Virus record (IMG/VR): IMGVR_UViG_3300029442_000007
Span: 1-54,741 of that record
Direction: 5' to 3' (one strand)
Source: a virus
Length of the DNA: 54,741 bases
Shown: piece by piece, positions 48,940 to 54,741 of the stretch
Position numbering within the stretch: the first letter of the stretch is position 1
Layout: every line of letters begins with the position of its first letter
Notes under the pieces: generated by a model
Databases searched by the model: none
What the model was told of the DNA's origin: nothing
Seen by the model: only the letters and a program-made list of their open reading frames with translations
Translations under genes and position numbers: made by a program

Positions 48940-49389
48940 ATGTCAGTAAGAAAAAAGTTCGACAAAGAATTATATAAAGAAAACGATGAGATAGCTAAAC
49001 GCATAGCGTCTCTTGTGGCTACCAAAAAATACGGCTATGAAGTAAAACAAAATCCAGACCAATATGGTGTGGATCTTTTGTTATTTAAAAACGGTTTAAT
49101 ATCTGGTTATGCTGAAGCTGAAATTAAAACGGTATGGGACACGTTTAATTTTCCGTACGAAAATATACAGTTTCCAGAACGCAAGATTAAGTTTACAAAT
49201 CTAGGATTGCCAACAATGTTTTGCATGGCTAATTCATTGAAGGATAGGGCGTTGGTGGTTTGGGGGAAGGATCTGAGAGCAAGCCCAATAGTGGAGGTCT
49301 CTAACAAGTATAATGCTAAGGGCGAGTTGTTCTTTCAGGTTCCGTTAGAAAAAGCCATATTTTATACTATTAAATTAAGGACGGAATAA
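48940..49389 (+). CDS. PD-(D/E)XK-like nuclease candidate
   Basis: This 149-aa protein has PDQYGVDLLLF (Asp45) followed by AEAEIKTVW (Glu61-x-Lys63), the nuclease motif spacing. A resolvase or restriction-like role is possible. Its start lies 12 nt after the structured RNA. Confidence 0.6.
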   Translation: MSVRKKFDKELYKENDEIAKRIASLVATKKYGYEVKQNPDQYGVDLLLFKNGLISGYAEAEIKTVWDTFNFPYENIQFPERKIKFTNLGLPTMFCMANSLKDRALVVWGKDLRASPIVEVSNKYNAKGELFFQVPLEKAIFYTIKLRTE

Positions 49390-49390
49390 T

Positions 49391-49744
49391 ATGGAATTTA
49401 AAACGTCATTGTCTAAAATATATAGTAATTCAATTTATTGGGACGTTTATAACGATGACGAAAAACTCATTGGCACATTCGGTGTATTATGGTTAGATCA
49501 GAAGCTTTATACAGATATAGAATTGAAAAAGAAATATAGGGGTAAGGGGTATTTTAAATTGGTGTACGATTATTTTATTAATCACCTTTGGGATGACATG
49601 TGGCATACACAAACATTATATGCTTTTGTTGGGAAAAATAACATAGCATCACAAAAAGCCCATCAGAAATATGGATGTAAGTTGGTTAAGACGAATAGAC
49701 ATACTTATATTTACTTAGTTAAAAAGGCGGTTAAGAATGGCTGA
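49391..49744 (+). CDS. GNAT N-acetyltransferase
   Basis: This 117-aa protein has the acetyl-CoA loop YRGKGY (49-54) and the late NNIASQKAHQKYGC. Phage GNATs can modify host proteins, toxins or DNA precursors; the substrate is unknown. Overlaps a tiny ORF. Confidence 0.8.
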   Translation: MEFKTSLSKIYSNSIYWDVYNDDEKLIGTFGVLWLDQKLYTDIELKKKYRGKGYFKLVYDYFINHLWDDMWHTQTLYAFVGKNNIASQKAHQKYGCKLVKTNRHTYIYLVKKAVKNG

Positions 49745-49802
49745 TATGCCGGTTCAAGTGCATTTGAAGAGTATTATACTTGTTAACAAGGAGGAAATAT
49801 GA
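49737..49802 (+). CDS. Tiny coupling ORF, 21 aa
   Basis: ATG 49737 overlaps the GNAT stop; the peptide ends LKSIILVNKEEI with TGA over the AAGGAGG site and ATG of the next gene. Third mini-ORF of this type. Confidence 0.45.
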   Translation: MADMPVQVHLKSIILVNKEEI

Positions 49803-50173
49803 GTGAAGACACAGAAATGAAAGACGCAAAGGAATGTAATTGTAACTGTGAAAAGGAAGACCCTCGTGCACCGGCATATAAGGATGATGTGGCTAATCTA
49901 GCGTTCAATCATCTACAAATGATAGCTGCGCTTGAGGCGAGAGTATCTGAACTAGAGAAAAAGATTGCGGCATTAAGTGCTACACCTGAAAATCACTATC
50001 ATTATCACTATGATATGAAGGGTGATTTGCCTCCGGCTTATAATCCGGGGTATCCGGTTAATCCGTATCCGATATCACCGTCGTGGCCAGACAGGCCCAA
50101 CTATCCGATTATAACTAGTGAAAATGATAAAAAGAATTGTGACTACCATAATCTATCAGGAGATGTAAAGTGA
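49799..50173 (+). CDS. Coiled-coil, proline/tyrosine-rich protein, 124 aa
   Basis: It has a Cys-rich start (CNCNCEKE), a leucine-rich coiled coil (LEARVSELEKKIAAL), HYHYHYD, and a Pro/Tyr-rich tail (PPAYNPGYPVNPYP). The layout could be structural, but position in an accessory region gives no support. Confidence 0.6.
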   Translation: MSEDTEMKDAKECNCNCEKEDPRAPAYKDDVANLAFNHLQMIAALEARVSELEKKIAALSATPENHYHYHYDMKGDLPPAYNPGYPVNPYPISPSWPDRPNYPIITSENDKKNCDYHNLSGDVK

Positions 50174-50301
50174 ATATAGAGTGGGACATTAAAATAAAGA
50201 ACGTCGGTGGCGGCTTTATCATTGAGGTTCCGTCTGATGCGGAAGAGGGGAGATATAATCAGATTGTGATAGAGGAGAGAGACACGATAGTGCTCGTTTA
50301 G
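50170..50301 (+). CDS. Hypothetical protein, 43 aa
   Basis: GTG 50170 overlaps the preceding stop. Short beta-rich protein (IKNVGGGFIIEVPSDAEE). The TAG touches the next frame. Function unknown. Confidence 0.5.
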   Translation: MNIEWDIKIKNVGGGFIIEVPSDAEEGRYNQIVIEERDTIVLV

Positions 50302-50309
50302 ATGAAACC

Positions 50310-50486
50310 ATGGCCGCTAGAGATTTAATCTTTCGTATATTGTCGGCTGTCGGATATTCTTTTAGTGATCACAGCGCATATAATATCAAGGTGTCAATAG
50401 AGGATAAAGATGGCGACGAAGTAGAAGTTAGGCCAGGTAACTACACCATAGATAAGGTAAAAGATTTAAATGAGGGCGCTGAATGA
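50310..50486 (+). CDS. Hypothetical protein, 58 aa
   Basis: ATG 50310 has no clear ribosome site but ends in ATGA overlap with the next gene. The frame upstream of the ATG is open through 50270, so a frameshift from the preceding gene is possible. Confidence 0.5.
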   Translation: MAARDLIFRILSAVGYSFSDHSAYNIKVSIEDKDGDEVEVRPGNYTIDKVKDLNEGAE

Positions 50487-50716
50487 ATATCGAAAAGTAT
50501 GAATATTACGGAGTTAATGTCTCGGTATTTTCGGAACTAAAAGGTAAACACAAGGAGATGTGCTTATGTTGGAAATGTGCCCTTCTAATAATCGACCCGG
50601 CATATCCAGCACAGAACTGTGAAATTGCCCGTGAGAATTATGAGCTGTGTAAGAAGCACCACGTTGTGACTCCAGTATTTGAATGTCCAAAATTTATTTC
50701 AAAGGAGAAGATATAA
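50483..50716 (+). CDS. Cysteine-rich protein, 77 aa
   Basis: Contains CLCWKC, C-x5-N, CKKHH and CPKF, a likely zinc-binding fold. Overlaps both neighbours (ATGA; TAATG). Confidence 0.6.
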   Translation: MNIEKYEYYGVNVSVFSELKGKHKEMCLCWKCALLIIDPAYPAQNCEIARENYELCKKHHVVTPVFECPKFISKEKI

Positions 50717-50880
50717 TGGAAAATTTAATGAGGATTGCAGGCGAGATCAAGGCTCTGCCGATAGAAGACAAGCGTAGACTAGCGGCTGTTATGGCAGGGG
50801 CTGTTTCACAACACATGGATGTAACTAAAATAAGGGACACACATGATTTAGAAATAGCTCTCATAGCATCAATGGGATAG
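50716..50880 (+). CDS. Small helical protein, 54 aa
   Basis: Follows AAAGGAG. Helical (LPIEDKRRLAAVMAGAVSQH). It is the last gene before the tRNA cluster. Confidence 0.6.
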   Translation: MENLMRIAGEIKALPIEDKRRLAAVMAGAVSQHMDVTKIRDTHDLEIALIASMG

Positions 50881-50966
50881 GTTATAAAAATCCTTATATA
50901 GTGTAAGAGGATACGGTCCGGGGTAGTGTAATGGTAGCACGGGTGGCTTGTGTCCGGGGAGCGATA

Positions 50967-51156
50967 ATGAGATTTAGTAAGATTTGGATGATACCGAAGG
51001 GTGAATTAATTAATATAGTGTAAATTGAGGCGTAAGGTTAATAGACCAGATTTAGTGACCTTAAATAATGAAATAGGAACATTGGGATATGTTGGTACTG
51101 GCAGAAAATACGGAGTAAGTGACCATGCTGTTAGAAAATGGGTTGGTTTGAAATGA
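50967..51156 (+). pseudogene. Decayed HNH homing endonuclease remnant
   Basis: ATG 50967 after GGGGAG encodes MRFSKIWMIPKGELINIV, like the start of phage HNH endonucleases, and then stops. In the next frame, 51019-51156 encodes the typical end: RRKVNRPDLV, then GRKYGVSDHAVRKWV. The HNH centre is missing. It lies in the tRNA interruption and ends at the base before tRNA-Gln. Confidence 0.75.
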
Positions 51157-51227
51157 TACAGGGTCATCTAAAAGTAGGATGGATCCCTTTGAAGGATCCT
51201 ATGAAGGTGCGAGTCCTTCCCCTGTAG
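51157..51227 (+). tRNA. tRNA-Gln (UUG)
   Basis: Acceptor TACAGGG/CCCTGTA, D-arm ATCT/GGAT, anticodon stem GATCC/GGATC with loop CTTTGAA (anticodon UUG), T-arm GAAGG/CCTTC with loop TGCGAGT. First pair U-A and discriminator G are glutamine identity features. CCA is not encoded (GCTA follows). Confidence 0.85.
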
Positions 51228-51349
51228 CTAAAACAAATAAGTATCAAAAGGATTCTTACATTTCAAAGACAAAAGAAACAAGTTTGCCAATTTTTTTGTG
51301 AACCACCTAATCCCGGTTCGAGTCCAGGCCCCGGAACCAAGGAGAACGA

Positions 51350-51715
51350 ATGAATATTTTAGTTGTAGAAGACGACCCCAATAGGATAGCGTGGTTTAAG
51401 AATAAAATATCTGTTGGTCTCGATATATGTACCACAGCCAAAGACGCTGTCGCTCGTGTTAATTCAAAGAAATATGACTTCATATTCTTGGATCACGATT
51501 TGGGCGGTCGTGTCTTCGTTCCTTCAGAAGATGAAGAAACAGGATACACTGTGGCAAAAGCCATAGCAGAATCCAGTAATAAAAATACGGATGTTATAGT
51601 GCATAGCATGAACCCGGTCGGAGCCGAAAACATTTGTAGAGTTCTACCGCAGGCTCTCAGGAGGCCCTTCGGCACTTTTGATTTAAGGCAGGTTGATGAT
51701 GATGGACAAAAATAA
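51350..51715 (+). CDS. Receiver-like protein, cREC family
   Basis: This 121-aa protein looks like a response-regulator receiver (VVEDDPNRIAWF with Glu7, Asp8, Asp9) but has LDHDLGG (Asp48-His49-Asp50) and VIVHSMNPVGA, the signature of the cyclic-phosphate-processing receiver family. It probably acts on RNA or nucleotide phosphates instead of phosphosignalling; it follows the tRNA cluster directly. Confidence 0.75.
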   Translation: MNILVVEDDPNRIAWFKNKISVGLDICTTAKDAVARVNSKKYDFIFLDHDLGGRVFVPSEDEETGYTVAKAIAESSNKNTDVIVHSMNPVGAENICRVLPQALRRPFGTFDLRQVDDDGQK

Positions 51716-51797
51716 AATAACTGTAATAGACATTGTCTCTATATTGGAAATAGTACTCTTGATAGCGGCTTTACTATATCTCGGTCTTAGACATTAA
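51702..51797 (+). CDS. Single-span membrane micro-protein, 31 aa
   Basis: One of three consecutive ATGs (51696, 51699, 51702) starts this frame. One hydrophobic helix (IVSILEIVLLIAALLYLGL). Overlaps the receiver gene. Confidence 0.55.
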   Translation: MDKNKITVIDIVSILEIVLLIAALLYLGLRH

Positions 51798-51813
51798 TCT
51801 TCACGGAGGTCTA

Positions 51814-52056
51814 ATGGGGAAAAAGGAAAGGTTGCAAGAAAAAGCCGATATATTGCAGGATAAAATCAACAAGGTAGAAGGCGAGTTAAATGAGCTGGAT
51901 TTAGAGGATAAGGAAAACGAATTGCAAGAGGCTCAGGATTTGGTGGCGAATATAGAATCTCAGTTAGAGGATATGATATCTTCCATAGATGAGCTGGAGA
52001 TCGAGAAGACAAGGCTGGAATCACAATTAGACGCTATACAAGATCAAATGGACTAG
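51814..52056 (+). CDS. Coiled-coil protein, 80 aa
   Basis: Follows CGGAGG. Nearly all heptad-like charged and leucine-rich helix (LQDKINKVEGELNELDLED). Function unknown. Confidence 0.65.
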   Translation: MGKKERLQEKADILQDKINKVEGELNELDLEDKENELQEAQDLVANIESQLEDMISSIDELEIEKTRLESQLDAIQDQMD

Positions 52057-52130
52057 TTGCTTCTGAAATCCAACACCTTGCCGTAAAATAATTGCACTAC
52101 CGAAGGGAGCAAACAGCCACATCAGAGTGC

Positions 52131-52394
52131 ATGGAATGTGGCGGACTAGAGGTTGGCAATTGTGTTGGGTTACAATGGAGGCTGGCGGTGACACATGATA
52201 AAACAAACGGCAGTATTTATATATATTTGATACCAAAAGAAAGGATGAAATCACTGCATTATAACACAGCTCTGAAGCCGGTTACTAAATCGTGCATGGT
52301 AGCGGTCGACACTGACAAAGACGGCAACACGCTTGGCGTAGAAATCATCTATGAGAAGCATCAAAAGATACACTCATTCATCGTACCCAAATAG
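52131..52394 (+). CDS. DUF2283-like protein, start uncertain
   Basis: The region SIYIYL and VAVDTDKDGNTLGVEIIY resembles DUF2283. ATG 52131 is chosen; TTG 52092 and GTG 52128 are alternatives and the ribosome site (GAAGGGAG at about 52101) is far away. Confidence 0.5.
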   Translation: MECGGLEVGNCVGLQWRLAVTHDKTNGSIYIYLIPKERMKSLHYNTALKPVTKSCMVAVDTDKDGNTLGVEIIYEKHQKIHSFIVPK

Positions 52395-52400
52395 GAGAGC

Positions 52401-52571
52401 ATGAATATATCCGTTGACGACATAGAAAAGGGCATACACGATATAGTGAAACAGCCGGACGGCATTAGGCGTCTTGCTGAGGTCATTCATTTAATTCTGA
52501 GTGATATGGAATCAACAGCAATGAATACGAAAAAGGCTGTTATTGTTATTAATCAACACAAGGACAACTAA
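52401..52571 (+). CDS. Hypothetical helical protein, 56 aa
   Basis: Follows TAGGAG. Helical (DDIEKGIHDIVKQPDGIRRL). TAATG overlap with the HNH-AP2 gene. Confidence 0.6.
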   Translation: MNISVDDIEKGIHDIVKQPDGIRRLAEVIHLILSDMESTAMNTKKAVIVINQHKDN

Positions 52572-53059
52572 TGCAGAACAATGCGAAACATAAAATAGAA
52601 CAGTTGGGGATGTCTGAGGGCAAGGCTCGTAGACGGCTTGAGAAGAAGTTTATATTTATGCTTATAGAGAAAGCTGGTATGAATGTTTGTTATAAGTGTC
52701 TTAAGCCAATGACAGCGGATACGTATTCTGTAGAACATAAGAAGGAATGGTTGTATTCAGAGGATCCGGTAAATGCTTATTTTGATATGGCTAATATAGC
52801 GTTTTCCCATAGGAAATGTAATAGGGGAACCAGAGGAATGGTCAGGAAGTCCAGGGGCACTATTTATAAAGGCATATTCAAGATTAACGATGACAAGAGA
52901 AGTAAGCTTTGGAGAGCCAATGTTTACGTGAACGGAAAGCGACATTATGTAGGAAGTTACGCCACGGATAAGGAAGCCGCCATAGCGTATGATGAGGCCG
53001 CTGTTAAATTGTTGGGCGACAGGTGTATAACTAACAAGGCGCTTCATCTTCTCCCTTAA
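52571..53059 (+). CDS. HNH homing endonuclease with AP2 DNA-binding domain
   Basis: This 162-aa protein has an HNH domain with zinc-type Cys pairs (CYKC at 40-43, SHRKCN at 79-84), EH at 55-56, and an AP2 domain (about 98-150; WRANVYVNGKRHYVGSYAT). This is a typical freestanding phage homing endonuclease, inserted next to tRNA/tmRNA genes. Confidence 0.85.
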   Translation: MQNNAKHKIEQLGMSEGKARRRLEKKFIFMLIEKAGMNVCYKCLKPMTADTYSVEHKKEWLYSEDPVNAYFDMANIAFSHRKCNRGTRGMVRKSRGTIYKGIFKINDDKRSKLWRANVYVNGKRHYVGSYATDKEAAIAYDEAAVKLLGDRCITNKALHLLP

Positions 53060-53081
53060 AAGCATTATTCTATAATGCTTT
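53059..53081 (+). terminator. Hairpin after the HNH gene
   Basis: AAAGCATTAT-TCT-ATAATGCTTT is a perfect 10-bp stem right after the stop codon. Only three T at its end, so a weak terminator or mRNA end. The following 140 bases before tRNA-Asn hold no gene that I can see. Confidence 0.55.
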
Positions 53082-53221
53082 CCAGTCACTATACTCTCTC
53101 AACAACGTGAAAACGCATTATTATATAAGTGGTTTTAGAGGCTGTTTTCGTGAAAAGTGGACTTCAAACGCTCAACACCTTAAGAATAAGCCTTATGCCA
53201 TAATGTGTTTTAAGCATATTT

Positions 53222-53297
53222 TCCCGAGTAACTCAGCTGGCAGAGTGCGAAACTGTTAATTTCGATGTCCCACGTTCGATCCGTGGCTCGGGAGCCA
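53222..53297 (+). tRNA. tRNA-Asn (GUU)
   Basis: Acceptor TCCCGAG/CTCGGGA, D-arm ACTC/GAGT, anticodon stem CGAAA/TTTCG with loop CTGTTAA (GUU), T-arm CCACG/CGTGG with TTCGATC, discriminator G and encoded CCA. All stems are fully paired. Confidence 0.95.
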
Positions 53298-53307
53298 ATA
53301 TCAATGT

Positions 53308-53644
53308 GGGGGTGACTAGTATCGACCGGAAGTTGAAGTCTGTATTGCCTGTTGAGGTTGAGTCTCCTCGTTAAAAAGATTCAAAAAACAAAAGCTAACT
53401 CAAACTTAGCTCTGGCAGCTTAGCTGTCACGCCCACTTTTCCTTGCTCACGTGGTTAAAATGGGCGTCATTACAGTGAGATATATCTACTAGTGCGTATG
53501 AGAGTAGACGAAAAACAATACGCTGAGGCGTGTCAAGGTTTGCGCATTTGTCTTTGATGCCCTAAAGCTACAATTGCGCTACACAGGTAGATATACATGC
53601 GGACGCTTTTTGGGACCCGGGTGCGAATCCCGGCACCTCCACCA
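53308..53644 (+). ncRNA. ssrA: tmRNA (transfer-messenger RNA)
   Basis: The 5' end GGGGGTG (53308-53314) pairs with CACCTCC (53634-53640), including the G3-U70 alanine identity pair. GACTAGTATCGACCGG follows as in tmRNA. The T-arm is CCGGG/CCCGG with TGCGAAT, then encoded ACCA. A tag reading frame (53394-53423) encodes ANSNLALAA and TAG. ACGCCCA/TGGGCGT forms a downstream pseudoknot-type stem. It would rescue stalled ribosomes with host SmpB. Confidence 0.95.
53394..53423 (+). other. tmRNA tag reading frame
   Basis: GCT AAC TCA AAC TTA GCT CTG GCA GCT TAG, preceded by ACAAAA. The tag ANSNLALAA ends in ALAA, the degron recognised by ClpXP-type proteases in many bacteria. Confidence 0.9.
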
Positions 53645-53652
53645 AATTACTA

Positions 53653-53681
53653 TTGACAAGCAATATTACATGTGGTATACT
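53653..53681 (+). promoter_or_regulatory. Sigma-70-type promoter
   Basis: TTGACA (53653-53658), a 17-bp spacer and TATACT (53676-53681). It starts 9 bases after the tmRNA and should transcribe the glycosyltransferase gene from about 53688. Confidence 0.8.
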
Positions 53682-53702
53682 TTTATCAATTAAGGAGACG
53701 AG

Positions 53703-54741
53703 ATGAAAACTATTTCAGCATGCATAATTTGTAAAAACGAAGAGCCAGTTCTAGATAAAATGTTTAATAGTATTAAGTCTGTAGTCGATGAAATCATTTT
53801 TGTAGATACCGGCAGTACAGATAAGTCTAAAGATATAGCCGCTAAATACGGCGCAAAGATATATGATTTCCCATGGACTGGTTCTTTTTCTGATGCACGT
53901 AATGAAGCCATGAAACATGCAACGAAGGATTTTATATTTCAAATAGATTGTGATGAAACCCTAACATCTCAGAGCGTTGCAGAGTTGCAAAGATTAAAAA
54001 ACTGCGATCTGAAATTATATAATGTCACCATGCACAATTTTTTAGATACCGGTGATATGGTCGTGAGCAATAATTTTAGATTATTTCCCAATGATAAAGA
54101 GTTAGTGTATGAATTGCCGATACATGAGAATGTATCTGACTATAAAAATAAATATAAAATAGACGGTACGTCAATTATATTAGATCACTACGGATACACT
54201 AAATCCGAGAAAGATAGAAAGGGCTCTGATAAACGAAATTATGATATGCTTAAAGAGTGTGTTGATAAAGAACCCAATAACCCTTACTTTATATATCATT
54301 TTGCGCAACAGTGTTTTCTTGCTAAAAAATATGAAGATGCATATAAGTTTTATATGCAAGTTGTTGATATATTAAAAGCTGATCCTAAACATTTTTATGC
54401 AAACTATCTTCCGCTTTCATATGACGGAGCAGCTGTTTGTGCGACGACAATCAATGATATTAATAAAATTAATGCGCTTAAGGATGTTGAAACAACGTCA
54501 TCAGCATTCTATTTAAATTTAGGTACGTTCTGCGAAAACGCAAATCTATTAGATGCAGCGATAACGCTATATGATAAAGCGTGCTACTGTACTAAGTTAA
54601 TAGGAAAATTGTTGAGCTATGATAATGGCGCAATGACGTGGAAACCATATGCTAGCTTAGGCAATGCATACTTTAAGGCCGGGAAGATAAGCAAGGCAAT
54701 AGATGCATACAGGCTGGCATTAAGCGAGAACCAAGTTTTGC
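53703..54741 (+). CDS. GT2-type glycosyltransferase with TPR, cut by the window end
   Basis: The ATG follows AAGGAGACG. The GT-A domain has ISACIICKNEE, VDTGSTDKS and the DCD metal site (82-84), then TPR-like helices (YFIYHFAQQCFLAKKYEDA). It resembles the N-terminal half of the part A protein at 5128. No stop before the window edge. Confidence 0.85.
   Translation, partial: MKTISACIICKNEEPVLDKMFNSIKSVVDEIIFVDTGSTDKSKDIAAKYGAKIYDFPWTGSFSDARNEAMKHATKDFIFQIDCDETLTSQSVAELQRLKNCDLKLYNVTMHNFLDTGDMVVSNNFRLFPNDKELVYELPIHENVSDYKNKYKIDGTSIILDHYGYTKSEKDRKGSDKRNYDMLKECVDKEPNNPYFIYHFAQQCFLAKKYEDAYKFYMQVVDILKADPKHFYANYLPLSYDGAAVCATTINDINKINALKDVETTSSAFYLNLGTFCENANLLDAAITLYDKACYCTKLIGKLLSYDNGAMTWKPYASLGNAYFKAGKISKAIDAYRLALSENQVL

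Larger units (their letters stand above)
50917..51339 (+). tRNA. Interrupted tRNA, anticodon UGU (Thr) or GUG (His)
   Basis: The 5' half (50917-50952) has acceptor TCCGGGG, D-arm and GGTGG. The 3' half (about 51296-51339) has CCACC, T-arm with TTCGAGT, acceptor CCCCGGA and CCA. Acceptor and anticodon stems match exactly across about 350 bp. TTGTG occurs at both breakpoints. Removing 50952-51300 gives loop CTTGTAA (UGU, Thr; A73 fits); other joins give UUG or an 8-nt loop containing GUG. Confidence 0.7.

Noticed and set aside
50952-51300. Interruption considered as a proven group I intron
   Set aside because: Boundary bases fit, but I could not find convincing P3/P7 elements and most of the insert is other genes.

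Overview
This window is bacteriophage DNA, almost entirely on the + strand. It is densely packed, with frequent ATGA and TAATG overlaps and strong Shine-Dalgarno sites. It is built from two compositionally different parts. Part A (about 405-34957) is rich in CGGA, GTCG and TCTC words. Part B (1-404 and 34958-54741) is AT-richer. The host cannot be named; sigma-70-type promoters, AGGAGG ribosome sites and a tmRNA tag ending in ALAA show only that it is bacterial.

Part A reads as a nearly complete genome of about 34.5 kb from a long-tailed phage. In order it has: small and large terminase; a portal fused to a MuF-like minor head protein; a two-domain glycosyltransferase; protease/scaffold, decoration and major capsid proteins; a beta-helix protein whose DNA looks imported; head-tail connectors and tail tube; a lysis block; VRR-NUC nuclease; tape measure and tail-tip proteins; and a PurD-like ATP-grasp enzyme. 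The early region (24.3-34.9 kb) runs from two promoters that share an inverted-repeat operator. It encodes small proteins, a recombination pair (annealing-protein candidate plus Fe-S PD-(D/E)XK nuclease), a replication initiator and DnaC-like loader, then ParB-like, methyltransferase-like and radical-SAM proteins. Two compact RNA candidates have their own promoters: one at 7208-7272 that ends in an intrinsic terminator, and one at 29542-29622, a three-way junction ahead of the replication genes.

Part B looks like the accessory region of a larger phage. It holds many small membrane and zinc-binding proteins, a Rv2179c-like exonuclease, a deaminase-fold protein, a Pyr_excise-family protein, a DUF6378 protein, an SPFH/Band-7 protein, GNAT and cREC-like proteins, and an HNH-AP2 homing endonuclease. 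Its RNA genes are a tRNA interrupted by about 350 bp that contains a decayed HNH gene and an intact tRNA-Gln, a tRNA-Asn, and a full tmRNA encoding the tag ANSNLALAA. The window ends inside a second glycosyltransferase related to the one in part A.

A 97-bp exact direct repeat (1-97 and 35929-36025) brackets part A plus about 1.4 kb of B-like genes. Either A is a circular or circularly permuted phage genome joined to B at the shared sequence (recombination or misassembly), or one phage genome sits inside another. No integrase is visible.
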